A stretch of 57,611 nt of DNA from Lachnospiraceae bacterium (GCA_015057055.1 SVFE01000008.1:1-57611); one strand, 5' to 3'; positions 34,599-43,357 are shown, counted from the stretch's first letter. Program-made: numbers and translations. Notes: generated from the sequence alone by a model not told the origin.

Positions 34599-35684
34599 GT
34601 GGGAAGAGTTTATAATTTCTCAGCAGGTCCTGCAGTTTTACCCGAGGAGGTATTAAAAGAAGCACAGGACGAAATGATGGACTACAGAGGAACAGGAATG
34701 TCTGTAATGGAGATGAGTCATCGCTCCAAGACTTACGATGCAATTATTAAAGAAGCAGAAGCGGATTTAAGAGAGCTGATGAATATTCCTGACAATTACA
34801 AAGTATTGTTTTTACAGGGCGGAGCAAGCCAGCAGTTTGCAATGATTCCTATGAATCTTATGAAAAACAAAGTGGCTGATTATATTGTAACCGGACAGTG
34901 GGCTAAGAAAGCTTATCAGGAAGCTTCCATTTACGGTAAGGCGAATAAAATTGCTTCTTCCGAAGATGAGACTTTCTCTTATATTCCGGATTGTTCTGAT
35001 CTTCCGATTTCGGAAGATGCAGACTATGTTTACATCTGTGAAAACAACACAATTTACGGTACCAAGTTTAAAACCCTTCCGAATACCAAGGGTAAACTTC
35101 TTGTTTCCGACGTATCTTCCTGCTTCCTTAGCGAGCCGGTGGATGTTACAAAGTACGGCGTAATCTACGGCGGTGTTCAGAAGAACATCGGACCTGCCGG
35201 TGTGGTTATTGTAATTATCCGTGAAGATTTGATTACGGAAGATGTTCTTCCCGGTACTCCTACCATGTTGAAATATAAGACTCATTCTGATAATGATTCA
35301 ATGTACAATACACCGCCTGCATACGGTATTTATATCTGCGGTAAAGTATTTAAATGGATTAAGAAGATGGGCGGCCTTAGCGCAATGAAAGAGCACAATG
35401 AAGCAAAGGCAAAAATTCTTTACGATTTCCTTGACGAAAGCAAATTGTTTAAGGGTACCGTTCGTAAAGAAGACCGTTCTCTTATGAATGTTCCTTTTGT
35501 AACCGGAAGCGACGAACTGGATGCTAAGTTTGTTAAGGAAGCAAAAGAAGCAGGACTTGAGAATCTCAAAGGCCACAGAAGCGTTGGCGGTATGAGAGCA
35601 AGTATTTACAATGCAATGCCGGTAGAAGGCGTGAAAGCATTGGTTGAATTTATGAAGAAATTCGAAGCAGAAAATACAAAATAA
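34599..35684 (+). CDS. serC: Phosphoserine aminotransferase
   Basis: PLP enzyme converting 3-phosphohydroxypyruvate to phosphoserine. The 361-residue protein begins GRVYNFSAGPAVLPEEVL and has the cofactor Lys in YGGVQKNIGPAGVV, and the C-terminal GHRSVGGMRASIYNAM. The start is a GTG at 34599, after AAGGAGGAG (34584-34592); the frame is open 10 codons upstream, but that part overlaps the ribosome binding site. serA follows after 22 bases. Codon choice is strongly A/T-biased at third positions, as for a highly expressed gene. Confidence 0.96.
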   Translation: MGRVYNFSAGPAVLPEEVLKEAQDEMMDYRGTGMSVMEMSHRSKTYDAIIKEAEADLRELMNIPDNYKVLFLQGGASQQFAMIPMNLMKNKVADYIVTGQWAKKAYQEASIYGKANKIASSEDETFSYIPDCSDLPISEDADYVYICENNTIYGTKFKTLPNTKGKLLVSDVSSCFLSEPVDVTKYGVIYGGVQKNIGPAGVVIVIIREDLITEDVLPGTPTMLKYKTHSDNDSMYNTPPAYGIYICGKVFKWIKKMGGLSAMKEHNEAKAKILYDFLDESKLFKGTVRKEDRSLMNVPFVTGSDELDAKFVKEAKEAGLENLKGHRSVGGMRASIYNAMPVEGVKALVEFMKKFEAENTK

Positions 35685-35706
35685 GAAAGATAGCAGGAGA
35701 GAAAAA

Positions 35707-36870
35707 ATGTTTAAATATCATTGCTTAAATCCGATTGCCAACGTTGGTTTGGATAAGTTTACGGATAATTATGTAAAAACAGATGCTTTTGAAGAAGCAC
35801 AGGGTGTTTTGGTTCGTAGTGCAGCGATGCACGATTTGGATTTGCCGGAAAATCTTTTGGCAGTAGCAAGAGCCGGTGCAGGTGTTAATAATATTCCTTT
35901 GGATAAATGTGCAGATAAGGGTATTGTTGTATTTAATACCCCCGGTGCTAATGCAAATGCAGTAAAGGAAATCGTCATTGCTGCATTGTTTATGGCAAGC
36001 CGTGATATTGTTGGCGGTATTGAATGGGTAAAATCTGCAAAAGACGATGAAAACATTGCAAAAGCAGCAGAAAAAGAAAAGAAAAAATTTGCCGGAACCG
36101 AAATCGAAGGCAAGAAACTTGGTATCATCGGTCTTGGCGCTATCGGTGTTAAGGTAGCTAATGCAGCAACTAACCTTGGAATGGAAGTATACGGATATGA
36201 CCCGTATGTTTCCGTTGATGCAGCATGGAATCTTAGCCGCAGTGTTAAGCATGTATTTGATGTGGATGATATTTACCGTGAATGTGATTACATCACCATC
36301 CATGTTCCCTTGATGGATTCCACAAAGAATACCATCAACGAAGCTGCCATCAGTAAGATGAAAGACGGCGTTATTATTCTTAACTTTGCAAGAGATCTTT
36401 TGGCAGATGAAAAAGCAGTTTTGGAAGGATTAAAATCCGGAAAAATCAGAAAATATGTATCTGATTTCCCGAACCCTACCACAGCAGGTCAGGACGGATG
36501 TATCGTGATTCCTCATCTTGGTGCTTCTACTGAAGAGGCAGAAGATAACTGTGCTAAGATGGCAGTGAAAGAGATGATGAATTATCTTGAAAACGGTAAT
36601 ATCGTAAACAGCGTAAATTATCCGAATGTGGATATGGGTGTATGCCAGAACGCAGGTCGCGTGGCTATCTGTCACAAAAACATTGCAAACATGATTACGA
36701 AGTTTACGGCTACCTTTGGTGATTTGGGCATCAATATTGAAAATATGATGAATAAGTCCAAAGGTGAATATGCTTACACCATGCTTGATGTAGCAGCTTC
36801 TGTTACGGATGAAATCGTAGAAAAATTAAACGCAATCGAAGGTGTTATTAAAGTACGTGTAGTAAAATAA
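35707..36870 (+). CDS. serA: D-3-phosphoglycerate dehydrogenase
   Basis: First step of serine synthesis. The 387-residue protein has the Rossmann motif GIIGLGAIGVKVA near residue 140, the catalytic Arg/Glu/His context (NFARDLLADE, DFPNPTT, VIPHLGASTEEAEDNC) and a C-terminal ACT-like domain from about 315 (NVGD-type region FGDLGINIENMMNKSKGEYAYTM is split here), so serine feedback is possible. Pairing with serC makes a serine operon that lacks serB. A perfect terminator follows. Confidence 0.95.
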   Translation: MFKYHCLNPIANVGLDKFTDNYVKTDAFEEAQGVLVRSAAMHDLDLPENLLAVARAGAGVNNIPLDKCADKGIVVFNTPGANANAVKEIVIAALFMASRDIVGGIEWVKSAKDDENIAKAAEKEKKKFAGTEIEGKKLGIIGLGAIGVKVANAATNLGMEVYGYDPYVSVDAAWNLSRSVKHVFDVDDIYRECDYITIHVPLMDSTKNTINEAAISKMKDGVIILNFARDLLADEKAVLEGLKSGKIRKYVSDFPNPTTAGQDGCIVIPHLGASTEEAEDNCAKMAVKEMMNYLENGNIVNSVNYPNVDMGVCQNAGRVAICHKNIANMITKFTATFGDLGINIENMMNKSKGEYAYTMLDVAASVTDEIVEKLNAIEGVIKVRVVK

Positions 36871-36901
36871 TGGTTTGCCGAAAAAACAGAAAATTAAGTA
36901 T

Positions 36902-36936
36902 AAAAAACCGGATAACGTAATGGTTATCCGGTTTTT
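36902..36936. terminator. Bidirectional terminator after serA
   Basis: A perfect 14-base stem (36903-36916 with 36923-36936) around a 6-base loop, with A-tract and T-tract flanks. It sits between the convergent serA and the minus-strand membrane protein gene. Confidence 0.95.
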
Positions 36937-36952
36937 GTATTCAACAAAAATT

Positions 36953-37303
36953 TTATACACTTTGTCCTATAGTTAATCCTGCTATAATTAGTAACTGTAA
37001 GATCGTACCGATGAGAAAGAAAATGGAGGTTATCCATAAGATAACATTTTCTGCCACAGCATAAGGCGGTCTGTTCTTTTGAAACAAATTGACGAAAATA
37101 AGAACGAAACTAATCAGTCCCAGTATGATTTCCGTCAGACTGGTTATGGAAAAAAGAATCAAGACACCGTCGTACAATAAATCAAAAGCATCCCATGCAT
37201 GTGACATGAAAGCGCAGAATGCAGGAAATCCCAAGAAGGGCATTAAAAAGGGCAAAAGTACTTCTGCAAAAAGAAATACCCTTGGGCGCATTTTTTTAAA
37301 CAT
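36953..37303 (-). CDS. Small membrane protein of unknown function
   Basis: A 116-residue protein with three or four hydrophobic segments (about residues 9-32, 42-72 and 85-113) and few charged residues. It starts at 37303 after AAAGGAGC. It lies 29 bases downstream of the 91-residue gene on the same strand and is probably co-transcribed with it. I do not recognise the family. Confidence 0.75.
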   Translation of the reverse strand: MFKKMRPRVFLFAEVLLPFLMPFLGFPAFCAFMSHAWDAFDLLYDGVLILFSITSLTEIILGLISFVLIFVNLFQKNRPPYAVAENVILWITSIFFLIGTILQLLIIAGLTIGQSV

Positions 37304-37332
37304 AAGCAGTGCTCCTTTGTGATAGAGAAAAA

Positions 37333-37608
37333 TCAGTCATGAATATGAACATCGCCGTAGTTTCCCATATTTCCTACGGTATTTTGGAACTTTCTTTCGT
37401 TTTCCACGCTCTGCTCGGAGGCTAAATCCATATAGCGGATGAAAACTTCTTCCAAAGTTGTGTTATGCTTTTGGGCTAATTCTTCCATAATTGGTTTTAA
37501 TTTTTCCAACTGATAGGATACCTGGGTTTTTTGCGGATCAATACCGCATAAAACTTTATCTGCGTACTCGTTAATTGTATTTAAAAATTCTCTGTCTTCC
37601 GCTGTCAT
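37333..37608 (-). CDS. Small soluble protein of unknown function
   Basis: A 91-residue, mostly helical, mildly acidic protein with one cysteine (C21). It has an excellent AAGGAGG ribosome binding site and a consensus-like promoter, so it is certainly expressed. No domain recognised. It is the first gene of a two-gene unit with the small membrane protein. Confidence 0.8.
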   Translation of the reverse strand: MTAEDREFLNTINEYADKVLCGIDPQKTQVSYQLEKLKPIMEELAQKHNTTLEEVFIRYMDLASEQSVENERKFQNTVGNMGNYGDVHIHD

Positions 37609-37652
37609 ACGGGACCTCCTTGAATATAAAATTGATCCTTTGAATCGTTTAT

Positions 37653-37681
37653 ATTATAACTTACAATTGTTGTTTTGACAA
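37653..37681 (-). promoter_or_regulatory. Sigma-A promoter of the 91-residue gene
   Basis: On the minus strand TTGTCA (37681-37676) and a perfect TATAAT (37658-37653) are 17 bases apart. Confidence 0.8.
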
Positions 37682-37711
37682 ATGAAACAAAAACTGTCCC
37701 GGCTTCCTTTA

Positions 37712-37740
37712 TTGAAAGAAATATCCAATAATGGTATCAT
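37712..37740 (+). promoter_or_regulatory. Sigma-A promoter of the methyltransferase gene
   Basis: TTGAAA (37712-37717) and TATCAT (37735-37740) are 17 bases apart, 30 bases before the start, divergent from the promoter at 37653-37681. Confidence 0.6.
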
Positions 37741-37770
37741 CAATAATATACAAAAAATTGAGGAAATGTT

Positions 37771-38559
37771 ATGAATAATGTAAATAAAACTTTGTATATC
37801 CCCTTGTACGGGAAAGCTCTGGTCAGTAGTAGAGGGATTATTCTTTCGGATAAAACAGCGGAAGATATATGGGCAAAAGAGGGATTTTTGCTAAAAGGAA
37901 AATCGAAATCCGTTTGGCTGGCCTATTATATGGCGATGCGTTCCGCGGTTTATGATGCGTGGCTTACTTCAAAGGTAAAGAATCATCCGGATGGTGTTGT
38001 GTTACATATCGGATGCGGAATGGACAGCAGAATAAAAAGGGTTTCAGAAAAGTGCAGCCATTGGTATGACATTGATTTCCCGGAGGTAATAAAAGAACGA
38101 AAAAAATATTATGTGGAAGACTCTTATTATCAAATGATAGAGGCAGATATGCGAAGGGGAGACTGGGAAAACAAAGTGAAAGAAACTGGCACTGCGCTTA
38201 TTATTATGGAGGGTGTCAGCATGTATTTTTCGCCGGAAGAAATTGACACATTGCTGCAGGGTATTGCAAAGCATTTTAGTTCGGTTATGCTTTTAATGGA
38301 TTGCTATACGGAAAAAGCGGCCCGGATATCGAAATATAAAAATCCCATTAATGACGTAGGCGTAACAACGGTATACGGTTATGATGAACCGGAAAAATTG
38401 GTTGAAAATGCCGGTTTGAAATTTCTGGCGGAGCACACCATGACACCAAAATATCTAATTGATGCGTTGCAAGGCGCAGAAAAAATGATTTTTCGTAATG
38501 TTTTTGCAGGAAAATTTGCAAAAAACATGTATCGGATGTATGAATTTAGTACTATATAG
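37771..38559 (+). CDS. Class I SAM methyltransferase, leucine carboxyl methyltransferase (LCM) type
   Basis: A 262-residue methyltransferase. The SAM motif appears as LHIGCGMDSR near residue 80, matching the LGCGLDTR pattern of the LCM/Ppm family, followed by WYDIDFPEVIKERK and the EGVSMYF motif near residue 150. These are the classic LCM-family landmarks (PF04072). In bacteria the family includes O-methyltransferases of polyketide and other small-molecule pathways. No biosynthetic cluster surrounds it, so the substrate is unknown. It has its own promoter. Confidence 0.85.
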   Translation: MNNVNKTLYIPLYGKALVSSRGIILSDKTAEDIWAKEGFLLKGKSKSVWLAYYMAMRSAVYDAWLTSKVKNHPDGVVLHIGCGMDSRIKRVSEKCSHWYDIDFPEVIKERKKYYVEDSYYQMIEADMRRGDWENKVKETGTALIIMEGVSMYFSPEEIDTLLQGIAKHFSSVMLLMDCYTEKAARISKYKNPINDVGVTTVYGYDEPEKLVENAGLKFLAEHTMTPKYLIDALQGAEKMIFRNVFAGKFAKNMYRMYEFSTI

Positions 38560-38606
38560 TTGCTTTTTGACGGGTTCGAAGGAATTCTAGGGAGGAAATA
38601 CATACC

Positions 38607-38635
38607 TTGTTTTATATGCAATTTTTTGGTAAAAT
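38607..38635 (+). promoter_or_regulatory. Promoter of the DUF1015-GlgB-like-MscS group
   Basis: TTGTTT (38607-38612) and TAAAAT (38630-38635) are 17 bases apart, 65 bases before the DUF1015 start. Confidence 0.5.
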
Positions 38636-38699
38636 AATCAAGTGATTTTGCACAAATGAAAATAAAAAATAATGCATTAAGCATGGAAAAGAGGACTTT

Positions 38700-39938
38700 A
38701 TGGCAAATATCAGACCTTTTCAGGCGGTAAGACCGAGACAGGATATGGCATCCACAATTGCGGCACTTCCTTATGATGTGTACAACAGAAAAGAAGCAAA
38801 GGAAATTGTACAGGAAAATCCCCGCTCCTTTTTGGCAATTGATCGTGCTGAAACCCAGTTTGATGGCAGTGTAGATACCTACGCGGATTGTGTTTATGAG
38901 AAAGCATCTCAAATGCTTCGCGAATGGATTGCAGAAGGGTATTTTATCAGAGAGAATAAGCCATGCTATTACATATATGAGTTGACAATGAACGGAAGAA
39001 AACAGACCGGTATTACAGCCTGTGCCTCCATTGATGATTACCAGAACAACGTTATCATGAAGCATGAAAATACCAGAGCCGATAAGGAAGTTGACCGTAT
39101 TCGTCACGTTGATGCTTGTAACGCTCAGACCGGGCCCATTTTTTTGGCCTACAGAAATAACGGGGTAATCAGTGAGATTATTGCGAAAGTAAAGTTGAAT
39201 GAAGCAGAGTATGATTTTACCGGAGAAGACGGCGTTACCCATAAAGTGTGGGTAATTTCTGATGAAAGTGATGTGGAAGCTATTTGTAAAGCTTTTTCCG
39301 GAATTGATAAGATTTATATCGCGGATGGTCATCATCGCTGTGCTTCTGCTGTGAAAGTCGGATTAAAGAGAAGAGAGGAAAATCCTACTTATACCGGTGA
39401 AGAAGAATTCAATTATTTTCTTTCTGTTTTGTTCCCGGACAGCGAACTTATGATTATGGACTATAACCGTGTCATTAAGGATTTAAACGGTATGAGCAAA
39501 GAGGAATTTATGGATAAGTTATCCGTGCTTTTTGAAATTTCGGATGCATCGGATGTGCCTGTGAAACCGTCTTGCAAAGGAGAAGTCGGCTTCTATACAG
39601 CGGGCAAATGGTATTTGCTTACCATGAAAGATGCCATTAAGAGCGTTGACCCGGTAGAGGGACTGGATGTATCGGTTTTGCAAAAATATGTTTTGGATGA
39701 ACTTCTTGGAATCACCGACCCGAAAACGGATAAACGAATCGATTTTGTAGGTGGAATCCGAGGACTTCAGGAATTGGAGCGCAGAGCGGATAGTGATTGC
39801 GTGGCAGCATTTGCAATGTATCCTACGTCCATTCAGGAGTTATTTGGTGTATCGGATGCAGGACTTTTGATGCCTCCGAAGTCTACCTGGTTTGAGCCGA
39901 AGCTTCGAAGCGGTATCTTTATTCACGACTTGGCATAG
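38700..39938 (+). CDS. DUF1015 family protein
   Basis: A 412-residue soluble protein of the DUF1015 family: N-terminal RPFQAVRPRQDMASTIAALP, KHENT at residues 121-125, and the conserved IADGHHRCASA with DGHHR at 209-213. DGHHR-type motifs occur in ParB/sulfiredoxin-fold nucleotide-binding enzymes, including free serine kinases. Members often lie near serA and serC; here that pair ends 1.8 kb upstream. A role in serine or phosphoserine metabolism is therefore plausible but unproven. The GlgB-like gene starts 14 bases after its stop. Confidence 0.9.
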   Translation: MANIRPFQAVRPRQDMASTIAALPYDVYNRKEAKEIVQENPRSFLAIDRAETQFDGSVDTYADCVYEKASQMLREWIAEGYFIRENKPCYYIYELTMNGRKQTGITACASIDDYQNNVIMKHENTRADKEVDRIRHVDACNAQTGPIFLAYRNNGVISEIIAKVKLNEAEYDFTGEDGVTHKVWVISDESDVEAICKAFSGIDKIYIADGHHRCASAVKVGLKRREENPTYTGEEEFNYFLSVLFPDSELMIMDYNRVIKDLNGMSKEEFMDKLSVLFEISDASDVPVKPSCKGEVGFYTAGKWYLLTMKDAIKSVDPVEGLDVSVLQKYVLDELLGITDPKTDKRIDFVGGIRGLQELERRADSDCVAAFAMYPTSIQELFGVSDAGLLMPPKSTWFEPKLRSGIFIHDLA

Positions 39939-39952
39939 GGGAGGATAAGGTC

Positions 39953-42388
39953 TTGAACAAAAAACTGTATAATTTAATGGATTGGGCGGAAATAGAGGCT
40001 GTTGTTTACGGAGAATGTGAACATCCGGAGAATATTTTAGGACCTCATAATGTGGGCAAACAGACTCTGGTACAGGCTTTTTTCCCGGGGACAAAAAAAG
40101 TTTCCCTTTATATTGACGGCAAGGAAGGTACCAAGGGAAAAACAGTCAAAGAAGAGATTAAGATGGATTTGGCCGACGAAGCGGGATTTTATGCTGCTTT
40201 GCTTTCCGGAAAAGACAGACGGGATTACTATTTCCATGCGGAATATCCGGAAAAAGGAAAGAAAGCCAGGGATTTTAAAGATGTATATTCCTTTACCGCC
40301 TTGATCAAAGAAGCCCAGGCGGAAATGTTTAATTCCGGGGCAGACCGGGAAGTGCAAAATCTTTTAGGCGCTCATAAAATGACGATAAATGGTGTACGCG
40401 GCTGTCGTTTCGCTGTTTGGGCACCGAATGCAGTCCGTGTCAGCGTTGTGGGGGATTTTAACGAATGGGATGAACTGATGTATCCCATGATGCCTGTGGG
40501 TAATTCCGGCCTTTATGAAATTTTTATTCCCGGCGTGGAATACGGAGCAAAATATAAATATCAGATTTTGAAAAAGGGCGGGGAAAAACTCTGGAAAAGT
40601 GACCCTTATTCAATGGTTGTTGAAAAAGACGGCGGAGCTTCCGTTGTAACGAATCCGGGCGGTTTTAAATGGCAGGATGATGATTGGATGAAAAACCGCA
40701 AGAAAAAGGATTACAAAGTGCTACCGCTTAATATCTATGAATTGTTTCCGGGGACATTTTCGGAAAAGGGAGATGTAAACATGAAGGCATTGACGCCGGA
40801 TGTTGTCTCTTATGTGAAGGATATGGGATATACCTATGTGGAATTGTTTCCTATTGCGGAGTACCAAAATGAAGAGAGTCTTGGCTTTCAAACAAGTCAT
40901 TTTTATGCACCTACAAGTCGCTATGGTACGCCTTCTGATTATATGTATTTTATCAATGAATTGCATAAAGCGGGAATCGGTGCGGTTTTGCAATGGTGTC
41001 CTTATGGATTTTCTGCGGACGAGTCGGGGCTTATGGCCTTTGACGGAAGCTGCTTGTATGAGCATGAAGACTATCGTAAAGGAATTGATTTTCGAAATGG
41101 ACTGCGCTTGTTTAATTACGGACGGCCGGAAGTTGCACAGTTTTTATTATCCAATGCCTTGTATTGGCTGGATAAGTTTCATTTTGATGCGATTAAAGTG
41201 TGCGATGTAACGCCGATGCTCTATTTGGACTATTATCGTCCGGCAGGAGAATGGGTGCCTAACATGTACGGCGGAAATGAAAATCTAGAGTCCGTTTCCT
41301 TCTTGAAGAAGTTTAATCGTATGATTCATAAGAGAGGGGACGGAGTGTTTACCGTAGCCCATGAAATCAGCGGATTTAATAACGTCACTGCCGTGGACGA
41401 GAGCGCGCAGGCTATGGACGGTCTAGGATTTGATTTTGTATATCATCATGGATTTAATGTTGACGTGCTTGGTTATATGCGGCAAGACCCTTACCTTCGT
41501 AAAAACTACCATGATGAGTTGACAGTTAGCACATTATATCGAAATAAAGAAAACTACCTTTTGTCTTTGGGACATGGTTGTGTTGATGACGGGCAAAGCG
41601 GTCTTGTGCAGAATATGCCCGGCGATATTTCGGATAAAATGGCCAATATGCGTGTGCTTATGGGCTATTTTATGACACATCCCGGAAAGAAACTTTTGTT
41701 CATGGGACAGGAAATTGCGGAGTTTGACGGCTTTGACGGGGTACGTAAAATGCAGTGGGATTTGCTTTCGTTTGAACACCATGCACAGTACCGCGACTAT
41801 GTGAAAGCGTTGAATGAATTCTATCGTACCAAAGAAGCTTTTTATGCTTCGGATTATAAAGAGGACGGATTTGTTTGGGAAAATGATTCTCTTTCCGGCG
41901 AAAATGTAATCTCCTTTATTCGGAAAAGTGATAAGGAAAGTTATCTTGTGGTACTGAATTTCGCCAATGCCGTATATGACAAGTTTATGCTTCCGGTAGA
42001 AGGGAAAGGCCGTTATAAAGAAATTTTCTCTTCGGATGCGACTCAGTTTGGCGGATACGGAAGAGGTAACAAAAAGACGGTTGCTTCCAAAGAAGGTAAT
42101 GTTGCTTTAGCGGAAACCGGTGAAAAGGCGGAAGTTGTGAAATTGTGTCTCCCGCCCCTGTCTTTGTCTATTTTTGAATTTGTGCCTTATTCCAAAGAGG
42201 AACTGGAAGCGATTGAAAAAAAGAAAGCGGAAGCGGAGCAGCGCCGCTTGGAAAAACTTCGCCAAAAAGAACTTTTGGAGAAAGAAAAGGCTAAAATACG
42301 TGCTTCTTTAAAAGAAGAATTGGCAAGAAAGATTCGGGATGCGGAAGCTGCGATTGCCGCAGGAAGTGAAAAAAAGCGTAAAAAGTAG
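39953..42388 (+). CDS. GlgB-like protein with altered active site (probable pseudo-branching enzyme)
   Basis: An intact 811-residue protein with the architecture of 1,4-alpha-glucan branching enzyme: two N-terminal CBM48-like domains (about 10-110 and 140-225, VWAPNAVRVSVVGDFNEWD), a GH13 barrel, and a C-terminal beta domain, plus a charged coiled coil at about 746-811 that GlgB lacks. Aligned on MLYLDY, the nucleophile Asp of RVDAV is Cys417 (KVCDV). The acid/base Glu of IAEES is His470 (VAHEI), the Asp of SHDEV is Gly542 (GHGCV), and DWVPAHF has become QWCPYGF. It should bind glucan but not cleave it. TTG start at 39953, 8 bases after GGGGAGG. Confidence 0.88.
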   Translation: MNKKLYNLMDWAEIEAVVYGECEHPENILGPHNVGKQTLVQAFFPGTKKVSLYIDGKEGTKGKTVKEEIKMDLADEAGFYAALLSGKDRRDYYFHAEYPEKGKKARDFKDVYSFTALIKEAQAEMFNSGADREVQNLLGAHKMTINGVRGCRFAVWAPNAVRVSVVGDFNEWDELMYPMMPVGNSGLYEIFIPGVEYGAKYKYQILKKGGEKLWKSDPYSMVVEKDGGASVVTNPGGFKWQDDDWMKNRKKKDYKVLPLNIYELFPGTFSEKGDVNMKALTPDVVSYVKDMGYTYVELFPIAEYQNEESLGFQTSHFYAPTSRYGTPSDYMYFINELHKAGIGAVLQWCPYGFSADESGLMAFDGSCLYEHEDYRKGIDFRNGLRLFNYGRPEVAQFLLSNALYWLDKFHFDAIKVCDVTPMLYLDYYRPAGEWVPNMYGGNENLESVSFLKKFNRMIHKRGDGVFTVAHEISGFNNVTAVDESAQAMDGLGFDFVYHHGFNVDVLGYMRQDPYLRKNYHDELTVSTLYRNKENYLLSLGHGCVDDGQSGLVQNMPGDISDKMANMRVLMGYFMTHPGKKLLFMGQEIAEFDGFDGVRKMQWDLLSFEHHAQYRDYVKALNEFYRTKEAFYASDYKEDGFVWENDSLSGENVISFIRKSDKESYLVVLNFANAVYDKFMLPVEGKGRYKEIFSSDATQFGGYGRGNKKTVASKEGNVALAETGEKAEVVKLCLPPLSLSIFEFVPYSKEELEAIEKKKAEAEQRRLEKLRQKELLEKEKAKIRASLKEELARKIRDAEAAIAAGSEKKRKK

Positions 42389-42397
42389 GGCGGATAA

Positions 42398-43357
42398 ATG
42401 TTTTGGTTGAATGCAGGGAATTGTATATGGAGTGATAATGCAGTGTCCGGTAATACTGCGTCCGGAAATACTTCGTCCGGAGACGGAGTAGGGGACGCTT
42501 TTGCTGTGGCCGGAGAAGGTCTGGCAACGATTTCGGAAGAAATATCTGCATTTCAGCAGTATATGGATGCACTGCCCTCCAAAATTGCGCAATTCGGGAT
42601 TAAATTTGCACTAGCTCTTTTGATTCTTTTTATCGGTTCCAAACTGATTAAACTGGTGCGTAAAATCCTGCGACGTTCTTTGGAACGAATGAATGCCGAG
42701 GCCGGTGTAATACAGTTTTTGGATTCCCTTGCCAGAGCATTATTATATCTGGTGCTTGTATGTTGGATTGCTTCCTATTTCGGATTTGAGACCACCAGCC
42801 TGATTGCGATTCTCGGTTCTGCAGGAGCGGCCATTGCTTTGGCGTTGCAAGGGAGTTTGTCGAATTTTACCGGCGGCGTTCTGATTTTGCTTTTGAAACC
42901 CTTTAAAGTCGGAGATTATATTATCGAAGATAACAAGAACAATGAAGGAACGGTTACGGAAATTGAACTTTTTTACACCAAGCTTAGGACGATTGATGAT
43001 AAGGTTGTTGTATTGCCAAACGGTACTTTGGCCAATACTTCCCTTACCAATGTAAGCCAGTCTCCGGTTCGGTGTCTAATTGTTACGGTGGGGATTTCTT
43101 ATGATGCCGATGTGAAAAAAGCAAAAGAAGTTATCCGTAACATGATTGAAAATGAGAAGCGCATCATGAAGAATAGGGATGTGAATGTTTATGTGGACAG
43201 TCTCGGTTCCAGTGAAGTCGTGGTAGGATATCGTTGTTATGTGAAAAATGAAGAGTACTGGCAGGTTCGTTGGGATATGATCGAGCGGACTAAGGAAGAG
43301 TTTGACAGAAACGGTATCGAAATTCCGTTTAGTCAAATTTGCGTGCATATGAAATAA
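42398..43357 (+). CDS. MscS-family mechanosensitive ion channel
   Basis: A 319-residue channel that should open on membrane tension during osmotic downshock. Transmembrane segments lie at about 67-84, 107-125 and the pore helix 129-160, which carries the typical GSAGAAIALALQGSLSNFTGGVLIL. The cytoplasmic beta domain follows (FKVGDYI, VVLPNGTLANTSLTN) and the alpha/beta C-terminus ends IEIPFSQICVHMK. The first 30 residues carry SGNT/SGD repeats and no clear signal. It begins 10 bases after the GlgB-like stop, with the ribosome binding site overlapping that stop, so it is co-transcribed. Confidence 0.93.
   Translation: MFWLNAGNCIWSDNAVSGNTASGNTSSGDGVGDAFAVAGEGLATISEEISAFQQYMDALPSKIAQFGIKFALALLILFIGSKLIKLVRKILRRSLERMNAEAGVIQFLDSLARALLYLVLVCWIASYFGFETTSLIAILGSAGAAIALALQGSLSNFTGGVLILLLKPFKVGDYIIEDNKNNEGTVTEIELFYTKLRTIDDKVVVLPNGTLANTSLTNVSQSPVRCLIVTVGISYDADVKKAKEVIRNMIENEKRIMKNRDVNVYVDSLGSSEVVVGYRCYVKNEEYWQVRWDMIERTKEEFDRNGIEIPFSQICVHMK

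Noticed and set aside
38590-38645. GGGAGG followed by a TTG and a 12-codon frame
   Set aside because: It ends after 12 codons and overlaps the promoter of the DUF1015 gene; no evidence for a leader peptide function.
39953-42388. GlgB-like gene considered a decaying pseudogene
   Set aside because: The 811-codon frame is uninterrupted, has a good ribosome binding site and keeps non-catalytic landmarks; only the active site is changed, which argues for a maintained pseudoenzyme.
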